Part shown: positions 27,230-35,831 of the stretch, in pieces
Numbering within the stretch: the stretch's first letter is position 1
How the letters are laid out: each line of letters starts with the position of its first letter
Source of the DNA: Pseudobacteriovorax sp.
Lineage (GTDB): Bacteria; Bdellovibrionota_B; Oligoflexia; Oligoflexales; Oligoflexaceae
Reading direction: 5' to 3'
DNA: 64,000 nt
Assembly (NCBI GenBank): GCA_013215145.1
Contig: JABSRP010000025.1
Coordinates: 62,001-126,000, forward strand
Translations under genes and position numbers: made by a program
Notes under the pieces: model-generated
Told to the model about the DNA's origin: nothing
The model's input: only the letters and a program-made list of their open reading frames with translations
Databases searched by the model: none

Positions 27230-27762
27230 GGGAAGTTGTGAAAAAACTTTTGAAAAAGCTAATTAAATCACGACTTGGAGAAAATGGCGGAGTGAAAGCG
27301 ACTCGGCCTGACATCAAGCTATCCGACGACAACGACGACTCCAGACTGATCTACGACCTGGTTCAGGATCACAGAAAAACCAGAACCCTGTTCCACCGGA
27401 TGAGAGAATCTTTGGTTTATGAGAACGAAAGAAGTCGCGAAAACCCAATTCAGGCGCCGAAGATGCACTACGAATGGGGGAAGCTGTCTGAGGAACGGGA
27501 GTTTTTTTTCCTACAACACTGGAACTCTGAGGGGTTTTTGTTCGAAGAAGATCGAAAGGGCTGGGTGATCTCGCGCGCTCATAAAATCGAGGAGCAAAAA
27601 AGATTTATGAGGCATAGTGAGGCTTGGGACGTGGTCACAGTCTTTGAGTCGAATCAAAGTGATTGCCTTCCCAGGTTGTCGTCGAGTCGATTTGGAAATG
27701 ATCTCCTAAGTTATCAAGTTTACCAAGATGCTCTGATTTCGAGCGTTAGTCACGACAAATGA
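27223..27762 (+). CDS. Uncharacterised cytosolic protein (179 aa)
   Basis: Not recognised. The product is highly charged, with basic N-terminus (SREVVKKLLKKLIKSRL) that could form an amphipathic helix, and a middle rich in Glu/Arg and aromatics. No membrane segment. The stop overlaps the ATG of the next gene (ATGA), indicating coupled translation with the outer-membrane-like protein. SD is weak (AGGG very close to the ATG). Confidence 0.6.
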   Translation: MSREVVKKLLKKLIKSRLGENGGVKATRPDIKLSDDNDDSRLIYDLVQDHRKTRTLFHRMRESLVYENERSRENPIQAPKMHYEWGKLSEEREFFFLQHWNSEGFLFEEDRKGWVISRAHKIEEQKRFMRHSEAWDVVTVFESNQSDCLPRLSSSRFGNDLLSYQVYQDALISSVSHDK

Positions 27763-28343
27763 TGTCTGGCTTGGGATTTCTTAGGGTTTTCATAGGGTTT
27801 GGATGCCTATTATACACGTCAGGCAGCCGCGCTGAAACAGCGGTCATCCTCGCACCTTCGCTTTCTTGGCAGGTTTTCTCTCCCCGTCCCGCTGCAGAGG
27901 AGGAGACGCCAACGTTTTACGGTTACGGGCAGGCTGTGCATGCCGGTTTGAGCCATAGCGATATCGAAGCTAAAGTTGGTGTAGAGTATGTCAGATCGCA
28001 AATTGGGGCTGCGGAGCTTTTTGTTGGCGACGTCGTCTTCTTGAACTACGGCCTCAACTTGGGGTACCGGTATCGTTCGGAGTCGTTCATAGGCCTTCGA
28101 TATGATATTGTTGATTACGAGACGAGAGCTCACCACACCCAGAACCTGATGGTTGGCAAATGGAAAGGGTGTCGATTGGGCCTTGTGATGTCAGGGAGCT
28201 GGAGAGTGCGTCGCGACCAATACATCGATCTGGGAGTTTTCGTCGCGAGTGGTAGTATCGAAGCGCAAGATCAGGAGGATGCTGAACCCAAATATATCGA
28301 CTCGTTTGGACTACATGTGACATATTTATTTTACTTCGATTGA
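27759..28343 (+). CDS. Probable small outer-membrane beta-barrel protein
   Basis: An N-terminal hydrophobic signal segment (FLRVFIGFGCLLYTSGSRA) is followed by ~165 residues of alternating polar/aromatic strands (FYGYGQAVHAGL, LNLGYRYRSESFIGLRYD, GLHVTYLFYFD), ending in an aromatic-rich strand as barrels do. No family recognised. It is coupled to the preceding 179-aa gene and lies 30 bases before exbB, so all four may form one transcript. Confidence 0.6.
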   Translation: MMSGLGFLRVFIGFGCLLYTSGSRAETAVILAPSLSWQVFSPRPAAEEETPTFYGYGQAVHAGLSHSDIEAKVGVEYVRSQIGAAELFVGDVVFLNYGLNLGYRYRSESFIGLRYDIVDYETRAHHTQNLMVGKWKGCRLGLVMSGSWRVRRDQYIDLGVFVASGSIEAQDQEDAEPKYIDSFGLHVTYLFYFD

Positions 28344-28373
28344 TAGGCAACAACCTTTGGCCACGAGGATCTC

Positions 28374-29000
28374 ATGGAATTCGATATCGTAGAAAAGTTA
28401 CTGGCAATGACCTTGCTCGGAAGTGAATGGGTGCTTTGGCTTTTGCTTATTTTGAGCGTAGTTTCCATCGCAATTATGATCGAAAGAGCGATTTTTTACA
28501 CACGGATAAAGATAGACTTCCGAGAGTTTTCGGAGGCTCTCACGAAAAAGATGATTGATCGGGAATACGATGACGCAAAGTCCATTTGCGAGGCTTTTCC
28601 AGCCATCGAATCCCAGGTTGTCTTACGTGGTTTAGAGTTCCGGGAAAAAGGATCTGAAGCCGTTGAGCAAGGGATGAACAGCTATCTTGCCGGAGAGCGG
28701 CAAAAGCTAGACCATGGGCTAGTGGTGTTAGGTACTTTAGGTAATAACGCACCATTTATTGGGTTATTTGGGACTGTTATTGGTATCATTCAAGCCTTTA
28801 ACGATCTTGCTAATAATCCGGCAGGTGGGCCCTCGGTGGTCATGGGCGGTATATCGGAAGCCTTGGTGGCAACGGCCGTGGGACTCCTAGTGGCAATTCC
28901 AGCAGTGATTGCCTATAACGGTTACCAAAGGGTAGTGAAACGTCACTTGGCCAATGCGGAGGCTGTTAAAAACATAGTGGTTGCCCAAATTACCAAATAG
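28374..29000 (+). CDS. exbB: MotA/TolQ/ExbB proton channel family protein
   Basis: Inner-membrane proton channel subunit that, with ExbD/TolR, energises outer-membrane events. TM1 is at ~18-38, the cytoplasmic loop follows, and TM2/TM3 lie at ~122-146 and ~163-185. The conserved GTLGNNAPFIGLFGTVIGII and GISEALVATAVGLLVAIPAV blocks are diagnostic. Length 208 aa. ExbD starts 12 bases downstream. Whether it serves TonB-like import, Tol-type envelope constriction or another system cannot be said: no TonB or TolA-like gene is adjacent. Confidence 0.93.
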   Translation: MEFDIVEKLLAMTLLGSEWVLWLLLILSVVSIAIMIERAIFYTRIKIDFREFSEALTKKMIDREYDDAKSICEAFPAIESQVVLRGLEFREKGSEAVEQGMNSYLAGERQKLDHGLVVLGTLGNNAPFIGLFGTVIGIIQAFNDLANNPAGGPSVVMGGISEALVATAVGLLVAIPAVIAYNGYQRVVKRHLANAEAVKNIVVAQITK

Positions 29001-29012
29001 GGAGGAAAGCCG

Positions 29013-29426
29013 ATGGCAGGCGGAATCAATTTAGACGAAGACGATGGAATCACCGATATCAACGTCACACCCTTTGTGGATGTGGTCCTTGTCCTTTTAA
29101 TTATTTTCATGGTGACCGCCAACTATATCAACACCCAGGCCATCGAGCTAGACCTTCCTAAGGCAGCTACTGGCACTGTTACCGAGTCAAAAAATCTAGA
29201 ATTTGCCATTGATAAGGATTCTCAGATATTTCTCGACGGAGATGTCGTAAATTTTGAACAGATTGCGGCAAAAATCGCAGAGCGCAAACAAACCCAACCA
29301 AACGTTCAGGCCCTTATTGCTGCTGACCAAAAAACCCCACACGGCACTGTAATGAAACTGATCGATGCAGTTAGAAAGAACGGTATTACTGATTTTGCCA
29401 TCAACGTGGAGATGGAAGCAGAGTAG
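29013..29426 (+). CDS. exbD: ExbD/TolR family protein
   Basis: The single N-terminal TM (about residues 21-40) carries the essential Asp23 in NVTPFVDVVLVLLIIFMV; a ~90-residue periplasmic domain follows, with the usual LPKA and ALIAADQKTPHGTVMKLIDA segments. Good SD GGAGG. Pairs with exbB upstream. The next gene begins 75 bases later. Confidence 0.94.
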   Translation: MAGGINLDEDDGITDINVTPFVDVVLVLLIIFMVTANYINTQAIELDLPKAATGTVTESKNLEFAIDKDSQIFLDGDVVNFEQIAAKIAERKQTQPNVQALIAADQKTPHGTVMKLIDAVRKNGITDFAINVEMEAE

Positions 29427-29501
29427 TGCTTCCCTTGTCTGTCAGAAAACTGTATTGGTAAGGCGATATGCTAACCCTTCCAAACATATAGGGGCTTACC
29501 T

Positions 29502-30929
29502 TTGGAAACCTTACCCGATAGAATTAGTCTCGATCAATGCCGACAACATGTAAAAGAAAACGTCTTCCGACTGCGCCCTGCAGATTATGGGACTAAGCAC
29601 CCAATTTGGCCTGGAATGGTGGGAATCGAAGTCGAGATGATGCCCTTCGTTTCATCGTCTCTAGCGACTAATCCTAAAATGATACCACTAAACGGTTCAA
29701 CGAGTTTGCTGTCGATTTTAAAGAAGCTAGTTAGCGATAGCGAGGGCTGGATCATTCGGAGTAATGCTGATGGCTCTGTTGCTAGTATCGGCATAGGTGA
29801 CGACGAGCAGCTAACCTTCGAACCCGGAGGGCAACTCGAGTTTTCCACCCGTCCCTTTCCCTGTCTAACCGATGCCACCCAAAGGGTTTCTGAGATTCAA
29901 GGCACACTTAACCGGGCCTTTGAGAAGGAGGGGGTCGTATTTCTTCAAAATGGGACCCATCCTTGGGCTAGTGCTGAGGAGATCGGTCTACAAATGGCTA
30001 AGCCTCGCTATCAGGCCATGGATCGATACTTCACGCAAATTGGCCCCTATGGTCGTAGGATGATGAGAGAAACCTCCACGGTTCAAGTGAATTTGGATTT
30101 TGGAGAATCCGAGCATACCCTTGCCAACCGATATTTAGCATCGAATCTTGCCGCCAGTTTTCTTACGGCCATCTTTGCCAACTCACCAGTGACGTCAGGT
30201 AAGCTAAACGGCTTCAAAACCATTCGTGCGAACATTTGGCGTCACTTGGATGCGGGGCGTACCGGGTATCCTGATCTTACCAAAGTATTGACCCGTTTAG
30301 ATCTCGATAGCTGTGTCGATGCTTATTTAGATCACGTTCTGTCAGCCCACGTTGTTTTTGTAGAGGCTCTGGACTTCAAGGTCACCCAAACCCCCGTAAG
30401 CTTTCGGCAATGGATAGCTCACGGTATCGATGGTACATATCCGAATTTACAGGACTTTAAAACTCATTTAACCCTCCATTTTCCTGAAGTTAGGCCTAAG
30501 GGGTTTCTTGAGCTGCGATCGATCGATTGTCAGGCCACCGCTTGGCAGACAGTCCCTGCGAGTATATCGGCAGCGCTGCTTTATGATCCAAAAATAGTGA
30601 CTAGGGTGATTGATACTCTTGGTTCAAAATTGGATCAATTAGATAGTTTTTGGCAACGGTCGGTTTACGGACTCGACGATCCAGAAATGGCAAAGATTTG
30701 TAAAAGTCTATTGGAAATGGCATTGGAGGGTTTTCACCGCCTACCATCATGCTATCAAGGAAAAAGCACGGGAAAAGTCTTGGAAGTTTTTGCGGAAAGA
30801 TTTACGTTCTCCGGAAAGTCACCGGCGGACGAGGTGATTCAGCTAGTAAAAAAACATCCTGAAAAAACGCTGGATTCAAAAGAGTTTCTCCGTTTACATG
30901 AAGACTGGTCGCAGGCAGCGCGAGATTAG
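29502..30929 (+). CDS. gshA: Glutamate-cysteine ligase family protein (GCS2 / EgtA type)
   Basis: ATP-dependent formation of gamma-glutamylcysteine, the first step of glutathione or ergothioneine synthesis. Family signatures include VGIEVEMMPF, EPGGQLEFSTRPF, the substrate-site KPRYQAMDRYF, MMRETSTVQVNLDFG and GFLELRSID. Length 475 aa agrees with the plant/alphaproteobacterial-type ligase. Start is TTG at 29502 with AGGGG 8-9 bases upstream. No gshB or egtB/D is in the window, so the pathway end product is open. Confidence 0.87.
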   Translation: METLPDRISLDQCRQHVKENVFRLRPADYGTKHPIWPGMVGIEVEMMPFVSSSLATNPKMIPLNGSTSLLSILKKLVSDSEGWIIRSNADGSVASIGIGDDEQLTFEPGGQLEFSTRPFPCLTDATQRVSEIQGTLNRAFEKEGVVFLQNGTHPWASAEEIGLQMAKPRYQAMDRYFTQIGPYGRRMMRETSTVQVNLDFGESEHTLANRYLASNLAASFLTAIFANSPVTSGKLNGFKTIRANIWRHLDAGRTGYPDLTKVLTRLDLDSCVDAYLDHVLSAHVVFVEALDFKVTQTPVSFRQWIAHGIDGTYPNLQDFKTHLTLHFPEVRPKGFLELRSIDCQATAWQTVPASISAALLYDPKIVTRVIDTLGSKLDQLDSFWQRSVYGLDDPEMAKICKSLLEMALEGFHRLPSCYQGKSTGKVLEVFAERFTFSGKSPADEVIQLVKKHPEKTLDSKEFLRLHEDWSQAARD

Positions 30930-30961
30930 TAAGTTTTAGGTTAAATCAAAGGGCAAACAGC

Positions 30962-33900
30962 ATGGCAGAGCAAAAAAAATTTCGGATTGAGGGCGCTCAA
31001 GAAGAAGAGATGGGTATCGAGATGAATCCGGGACCAGAGGAGGCGCCGTCTTACTCGAAGGAGATCTCTGGCGAACAGCTGGAAAACTATATCGACGATA
31101 TCGCTGATACGGTGAGAGTGGGGCTCGATCAGAGTATTTCGATTTTGACTCCTTGGTTCTTTAACAATATGCCTAAAATTTACTATCAGACCACGCCAAG
31201 GCAAGAAAAAGTAAGGCACTTATCCGCCATTATTACGGGTCATGTGTTTGAAACGAAGCAGACTGTCGAGCTTTGGGATCGTGACAAATCCAAGGTCACT
31301 TATATTGGGCCGGGTGGTGACCGCGAGATTCTAGTGGATATGGCGACAAGAATCTCAAAAAATCAGCTCAAAATGGGAGCTTTGTATTTCTCTAGGGATA
31401 ATCTTTTATTCCTTTCTACTTTCTTTTGTTCGGGTCACAGACCGATTGAAGCTGATAACAAACGGATCGTTGAAAAAATCTCTGATGCCAAAAGGCTTAT
31501 GTTGCAGGAGTACCCAGATTCCGAAACGGAGATTGAACAGTATTGCAACGCTTTGGATAATGATTTTGTGATCTATGCGACGGCAGCCCGTCTCAGTATT
31601 ACCTTCCGCATGGTGAAGCATATGAATGCTCATCAGGGGGCGCACACCTTTTTAGATGTTTTTGATAACTCCCCAGTAGGTCGGCTGACATTGGGTTTAA
31701 AAAACGTGAATGCTGCGGAAATGATGGAGCCTATCCTTAGTCTCATCCATCGATATGACTTTAATATAGGTCGTGCCTTTGTTGCCAACTTTGAGACCGG
31801 ATATGACGAAAATATCACTGTCATGCACTTTATTGTATCCCATGCTTCCGGCAAAAAAGTACGTAATAGCTTCGTACCAATGATTCGTTTAAATAAAGCG
31901 CTGAGAACTTTGGGCTGGGTCGACTACGACGAGTTTTCCCAGTTTAGCAAGGCACCGTTTGAGTTTTCCATAAACGCGACCCATCTCATCCGCTCCTTTG
32001 CTAATTACTGTCACATTTTTCTGAGCAAGCGGAACCCATACGCCTACTCGCTTTACAAAATAAGTAATACCTTTGCCCAGAATCCAAAACTACTGGATAT
32101 GATCGTCAAGTTTTTCCGAGCCAAGTTCGATCCTAGTTTGCCTGAAGGTGAGTGGGAATCTGAGCGAGAAGAAAGACTGACTGCGATTGAACACGAGATC
32201 GATCTCATATTTGAAGAGATTGATAGGCATATATTCAAAAAATGTCTGAAATTTACAAAATACTGTATCAAAACTAACTATTTTCTTCCGACTAAAACAG
32301 GTCTAGCGTTCAGGATGAGTCCTGAAGTACTCGATAGTCGGCATTATCCAGACAAGCCGTTTGGAATCTTTTTCATTACTGGTAAAGACTTTCGTTTCTT
32401 TCAGGTGCGATGGAAAGATATCGCCCGTGGTGGGATGAGGGTCGTGATGCCAAGGTCTGGGGCTGATTACGATATGGCGTTGGCTGGCATGTTCGATGAG
32501 GTCTATGGCTTGAGTCACGCACAGCAACTGAAGAATAAGGATATTCCTGAAGGCGGATCTAAGGCGGTCCTCGTTTTGAGACCCGGAGGCCACAAAGATC
32601 AAGCTGTCAAAGGTAGCGTCAATGCACTACTTGACCTTTTGGTAGAAGAAGATGAGTCGCACGAAACCAGCGAAAAACTTGTCACCTACTACGACAAAAC
32701 TGAGATTATTTACCTCGGTCCTGATGAAAATATGACCAATGAGCTGATCACTTGGATTCCTGAGCAGGCATCGCGGAGGCGTTATCGCTATGCGTCGGCA
32801 TTTATGTCATCAAAGCCTGGAGAAGGTATCAACCATAAAGAGTTCGGTGTGACTTCTGAAGGACTCAATGTATTTTTGGATAATACCTTGAAGTTCATTG
32901 GTATCGATCCGAAAACGACCCCATTTAAAGTAAAGATGACTGGTGGTCCTGATGGGGATGTGGCCGGAAACGAATTGAAGATTCTACACCGTGAGTATGG
33001 CGAAAATGCTCGGGTCGTCTCGATATCAGATGGCTTTGGAGCTGCTTATGATCCTGAGGGTTTGCAATGGGATGAGTTGCTGCGTTTGGTGGAAGAGTCG
33101 AAGTCTATTGTTGAGTTTGACTCCAAAAAACTGAGCAAATCAGAAGAGGCCTTCGTCATCGCCGCAGATAGCAATGAGAAAATTAAAATCCGTAATAGTA
33201 TTTATCGTCGGGTGTACGCGGACATCTTTATTCCTGCTGGGGGACGACCGTACTCGGTAAATGGGAAAAACTGGCAAGAGTTCTTTAAAGAGGATGGTAC
33301 TGCCTCAGTTAGAGCAATTATTGAGGGTGCTAACATCTTCTTTACAGAAGAGGCCCGTGGACACCTACAGCAAAAAGGGATCTTCATCATCAAGGACTCC
33401 TCAGCTAACAAGACAGGTGTCATCTGCTCAAGCTATGAGATTATCGCGTCTTTAACTCTTTCTAAGGAAGAGTTTATGGTGATAAAGGAGGAGTATGTTA
33501 ATCAAATTATCGATATTTTACGGCAAAGGGCTGACGCCGAAGCAAAACTACTATTCCGTGCTTATGCCGAAGATGACGGTAATAAGTCTTTAGTTGAGTT
33601 ATCGTTGCTGATTTCGAAAGAGATTAATCGTATTACTGATGTCTTGTTGGAAGCTTTTACGGAAAACCAAGAAGATATTTTACAAAACGATCTCTATCAG
33701 CATGTGATCGTAGAACACTGTCCGCCTGTGCTGAGAGAAAAGTATCGTTCTAGAATTCTCGAACGATTACCGGAAACCCATCAGATTGCGATCCTTGCTT
33801 CGTCCATTGCTAGCTATGTTGTCTACAAAGAGGGGCTAACTTGGTTGCGAAGTATTCCGGTTAAATTCTGGTACGAAGCTCTCAAAATATACATGGAGAA

Positions 33901-34042
33901 AGATCGCCTTTCTGCTCAACTCGTAGAATCCGTTAAGGACTCTACAGTGATGCAGAAAGATCAGGTAAAAGAAATCTTAACTATGTCTGCGGCTAGAAAT
34001 TTGACCGTAATGGAGCTGTTTAACCGAAAGATATTAAGCTGA
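30962..34042 (+). CDS. NAD-specific glutamate dehydrogenase, large (~115-kDa) type
   Basis: Oxidative deamination of glutamate to 2-oxoglutarate and ammonia. The central catalytic part includes FRFFQVRWKDIARGGMR (~480-496), IPEGGSKAVLVL with the catalytic-type Lys, TGGPDGDVAGNELK (Rossmann-type NAD site, ~659-672) and EGANIFFTEEARG. The N-terminal ~440 residues and the C-terminal helical part are those of the long NAD-GDH family; at 1026 aa it is shorter than the ~1600-aa L-GDH180. It ends the local operon-like run. The role is probably catabolic use of glutamate. Confidence 0.93.
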   Translation: MAEQKKFRIEGAQEEEMGIEMNPGPEEAPSYSKEISGEQLENYIDDIADTVRVGLDQSISILTPWFFNNMPKIYYQTTPRQEKVRHLSAIITGHVFETKQTVELWDRDKSKVTYIGPGGDREILVDMATRISKNQLKMGALYFSRDNLLFLSTFFCSGHRPIEADNKRIVEKISDAKRLMLQEYPDSETEIEQYCNALDNDFVIYATAARLSITFRMVKHMNAHQGAHTFLDVFDNSPVGRLTLGLKNVNAAEMMEPILSLIHRYDFNIGRAFVANFETGYDENITVMHFIVSHASGKKVRNSFVPMIRLNKALRTLGWVDYDEFSQFSKAPFEFSINATHLIRSFANYCHIFLSKRNPYAYSLYKISNTFAQNPKLLDMIVKFFRAKFDPSLPEGEWESEREERLTAIEHEIDLIFEEIDRHIFKKCLKFTKYCIKTNYFLPTKTGLAFRMSPEVLDSRHYPDKPFGIFFITGKDFRFFQVRWKDIARGGMRVVMPRSGADYDMALAGMFDEVYGLSHAQQLKNKDIPEGGSKAVLVLRPGGHKDQAVKGSVNALLDLLVEEDESHETSEKLVTYYDKTEIIYLGPDENMTNELITWIPEQASRRRYRYASAFMSSKPGEGINHKEFGVTSEGLNVFLDNTLKFIGIDPKTTPFKVKMTGGPDGDVAGNELKILHREYGENARVVSISDGFGAAYDPEGLQWDELLRLVEESKSIVEFDSKKLSKSEEAFVIAADSNEKIKIRNSIYRRVYADIFIPAGGRPYSVNGKNWQEFFKEDGTASVRAIIEGANIFFTEEARGHLQQKGIFIIKDSSANKTGVICSSYEIIASLTLSKEEFMVIKEEYVNQIIDILRQRADAEAKLLFRAYAEDDGNKSLVELSLLISKEINRITDVLLEAFTENQEDILQNDLYQHVIVEHCPPVLREKYRSRILERLPETHQIAILASSIASYVVYKEGLTWLRSIPVKFWYEALKIYMEKDRLSAQLVESVKDSTVMQKDQVKEILTMSAARNLTVMELFNRKILS

Positions 34043-34148
34043 TTTCGCGACGAATATGTTTGATTTTACAGAATTCTTTGGTAAGGTACCAAAGGATCTT
34101 CGGATCCAAATGATTATATCTCATTGGATATAAGCATCTTCTCTTCCT

Positions 34149-34174
34149 GGGCCTTTCTTTGCTTAGAAAGGTCC
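34149..34174 (+). terminator. Possible first terminator after the glutamate dehydrogenase
   Basis: Stem GGGCCTTTCT / AGAAAGGTCC (10 bp, one G-T) with loop TTGCTT, followed by only a weak T-run. A UUCG hairpin GGATCTTCGGATCC also lies at 34094-34107. Confidence 0.5.
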
Positions 34175-34194
34175 TATTTACTGGCAACAATAGG

Positions 34195-34229
34195 TAAAAA
34201 AAATGGAGCTGAGATAGCTCCATTTTTTT
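34195..34229. terminator. Bidirectional terminator between gdh and rpmG
   Basis: Perfect stem ATGGAGCT / AGCTCCAT (34203-34223), flanked by an A-run on the left and a T-run on the right, so it can serve both converging genes. Confidence 0.85.
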
Positions 34230-34249
34230 CTGGTCATGCTTGCAGAAAC

Positions 34250-34417
34250 TTACTTAATTTTCGCCTCTTTAAAAAGTACGTGCTTGCGAATCTTTGGATC
34301 GTACTTCATGAGTTGAACCTTTTCACGTCCACGCTTCTTAGAGGTGGTATAGAAGTACCCTGTGCCTTCTGTCGAGACTAGTCTAATCAACTCTCTCGTA
34401 TTCTTACCTTTTGCCAT
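34250..34417 (-). CDS. rpmG: 50S ribosomal protein L33
   Basis: A 55-residue product beginning [16 protein letters not shown] and containing [20 protein letters not shown] then the [16 protein letters not shown] end; this matches bacterial L33. It has no cysteines, so it is the zinc-independent (C-minus) form. The ATG at 34415-34417 has AGGAG 7 bases upstream. Located alone, convergent to gdh. Confidence 0.95.
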   Translation of the reverse strand: MAKGKNTRELIRLVSTEGTGYFYTTSKKRGREKVQLMKYDPKIRKHVLFKEAKIK

Positions 34418-34437
34418 GACTGCTCCTGATATTTATA

Positions 34438-34450
34438 AGTCAAATTGACT
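34438..34450. repeat. 13-base palindrome in the rpmG promoter region
   Basis: AGTCAAATTGACT is a perfect dyad around a central A; on the minus strand it lies immediately before a TATAAA that may be the rpmG -10. It may be coincidental or an operator. Confidence 0.3.
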
Positions 34451-34592
34451 GTTTTAGTTGTCTGCCTAGTGCTTCACATGCAGGGCAGCACAATACCAAC
34501 GAAAACACGTAAATTTCAACGATTTTTTGTGAAGTATTTTTCCCTAATTTTAGGTATTAAAGACTAAGATGTTTTTACAGTTGGAGTGAATC

Positions 34593-35030
34593 GTGTTGCT
34601 AATGGATAAAATATCTTCCGATATTAAACAATCAATGAAAAACAAAGACAAGTTTCGGACCCAAGTTTTGCGAATGGTGCTAAGTGAATGCAAGTATGCA
34701 CTGACCGACTCTAAAGATGCTACTTCCCTTAGTGATGAAGAAACTATCAAGATATTAGGTAGTTACCAGAAACGACTGGTAAAGTCCTTAGATGACTATC
34801 CCGATGGCGAGAAAAAAGACACGATACAAGACGAGATCAAGATCGTCAGCGAATACCTGCCAACAAAGTTAGGTGAGACGGAAACGCAGAAAGTCATTGA
34901 TAACTTCTTATCCCAGACTGAAGAGCGTCAATTTGGCGTTTTGATGAAAGGAATTCTTGCGGAACTTGGCTCGGGCGGTGATGGAAAACTTGTTAGTCGG
35001 CTTTTGAAAAAATCCTTGGAACCATCCTGA
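34593..35030 (+). CDS. yqeY: GatB/YqeY domain-containing protein
   Basis: YqeY proteins resemble the tRNA-binding tail of GatB, and their exact role is not settled. Features: LSDEETIKILGSYQKRLVKSLDDY, followed by EIKIVSEYLPTKLGE and FGVLMKGILAELGSGGDGKLVSRLL at the end. Length 145 aa is typical. GTG at 34593 with GGAG six bases upstream is the preferred start (TTG 34596 and ATG 34602 are alternatives). The stop overlaps the cysQ ATG by one base (TGATG). Confidence 0.92.
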   Translation: MLLMDKISSDIKQSMKNKDKFRTQVLRMVLSECKYALTDSKDATSLSDEETIKILGSYQKRLVKSLDDYPDGEKKDTIQDEIKIVSEYLPTKLGETETQKVIDNFLSQTEERQFGVLMKGILAELGSGGDGKLVSRLLKKSLEPS

Positions 35031-35788
35031 TGCATATTGAAGTCTCCCACCTTGCGAAATCTGCCGGTAGAACGATTATGAAGTACTACCAAAATAAGGA
35101 GATTGATGTTCAAACAAAACTTGATCAGTCTCCTGTTTCCGAAGCTGATATTGCAGCGCATCAGATCATAGTTAAAGGATTGCGAGAGTTGAACTCGCGT
35201 ATTCCTGTCGTCAGTGAGGAAGACTTTCCAGCTTCAGGAGAGTTTAACTTTTCACAGGGTCAGGTTTGGCTTGTGGATCCCTTAGACGGAACCAAAGATT
35301 TCTTGAAAGGAACTGGCGACTTTACAGTTAATATCGCTCTTCTCGAAGACGGCAAGCCCATGGCAGGTGTTGTATATGCTCCCTTTACTGATGAGCTTTT
35401 TACCGCTTGGGACGGCGTAGTTCAAAAAAACTTTGAGGTATTGTCCCCTTCTCCGTCTTCTAATCGGATTGCTGGAGTCAGTCATTTTCATAAGAGTTCT
35501 GATCTTGACAAGTTCTTGATGCATAATCGTTTTACGGAAACAGAGACGATTGGTTCTTCACTGAAGTTTTGTCGTTTGATAGAGGGTGCGATTGATATCT
35601 ATCCTCGCTTGGGCCCAACAAGCCAGTGGGACATCGCAGCAGGTCATGCTCTGGTGAATGCTATGAAGGGGTATTCTATAAGCGATTATCATGGAAACGA
35701 ATTGAGTTACGGTAAACCTCCAATCCTAAACCCCTGGTTTGTCGCTCATCGCGAAGGCCTCGAGTGGACTCGGATTGATTGTTCTTAA
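35030..35788 (+). CDS. cysQ: 3'(2'),5'-bisphosphate nucleotidase CysQ / inositol monophosphatase family
   Basis: Hydrolyses PAP to AMP in sulphur assimilation (or a related Mg-dependent phosphomonoesterase). The metal-site motifs are present: VSEEDFP (Glu-Glu, ~63-69), WLVDPLDGTKDFLKGTGDFTVNI (~83-105) and the C-terminal TSQWDIAAGHALV. Length 252 aa fits CysQ. Coupled to yqeY. The KDFLK variant after DGT favours CysQ over inositol monophosphatase, but the substrate is not certain. Confidence 0.9.
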   Translation: MHIEVSHLAKSAGRTIMKYYQNKEIDVQTKLDQSPVSEADIAAHQIIVKGLRELNSRIPVVSEEDFPASGEFNFSQGQVWLVDPLDGTKDFLKGTGDFTVNIALLEDGKPMAGVVYAPFTDELFTAWDGVVQKNFEVLSPSPSSNRIAGVSHFHKSSDLDKFLMHNRFTETETIGSSLKFCRLIEGAIDIYPRLGPTSQWDIAAGHALVNAMKGYSISDYHGNELSYGKPPILNPWFVAHREGLEWTRIDCS

Positions 35789-35831
35789 TGAAACGATGAT
35801 AATGGTAGTGATACTGTGAAGTGGAGTTACC

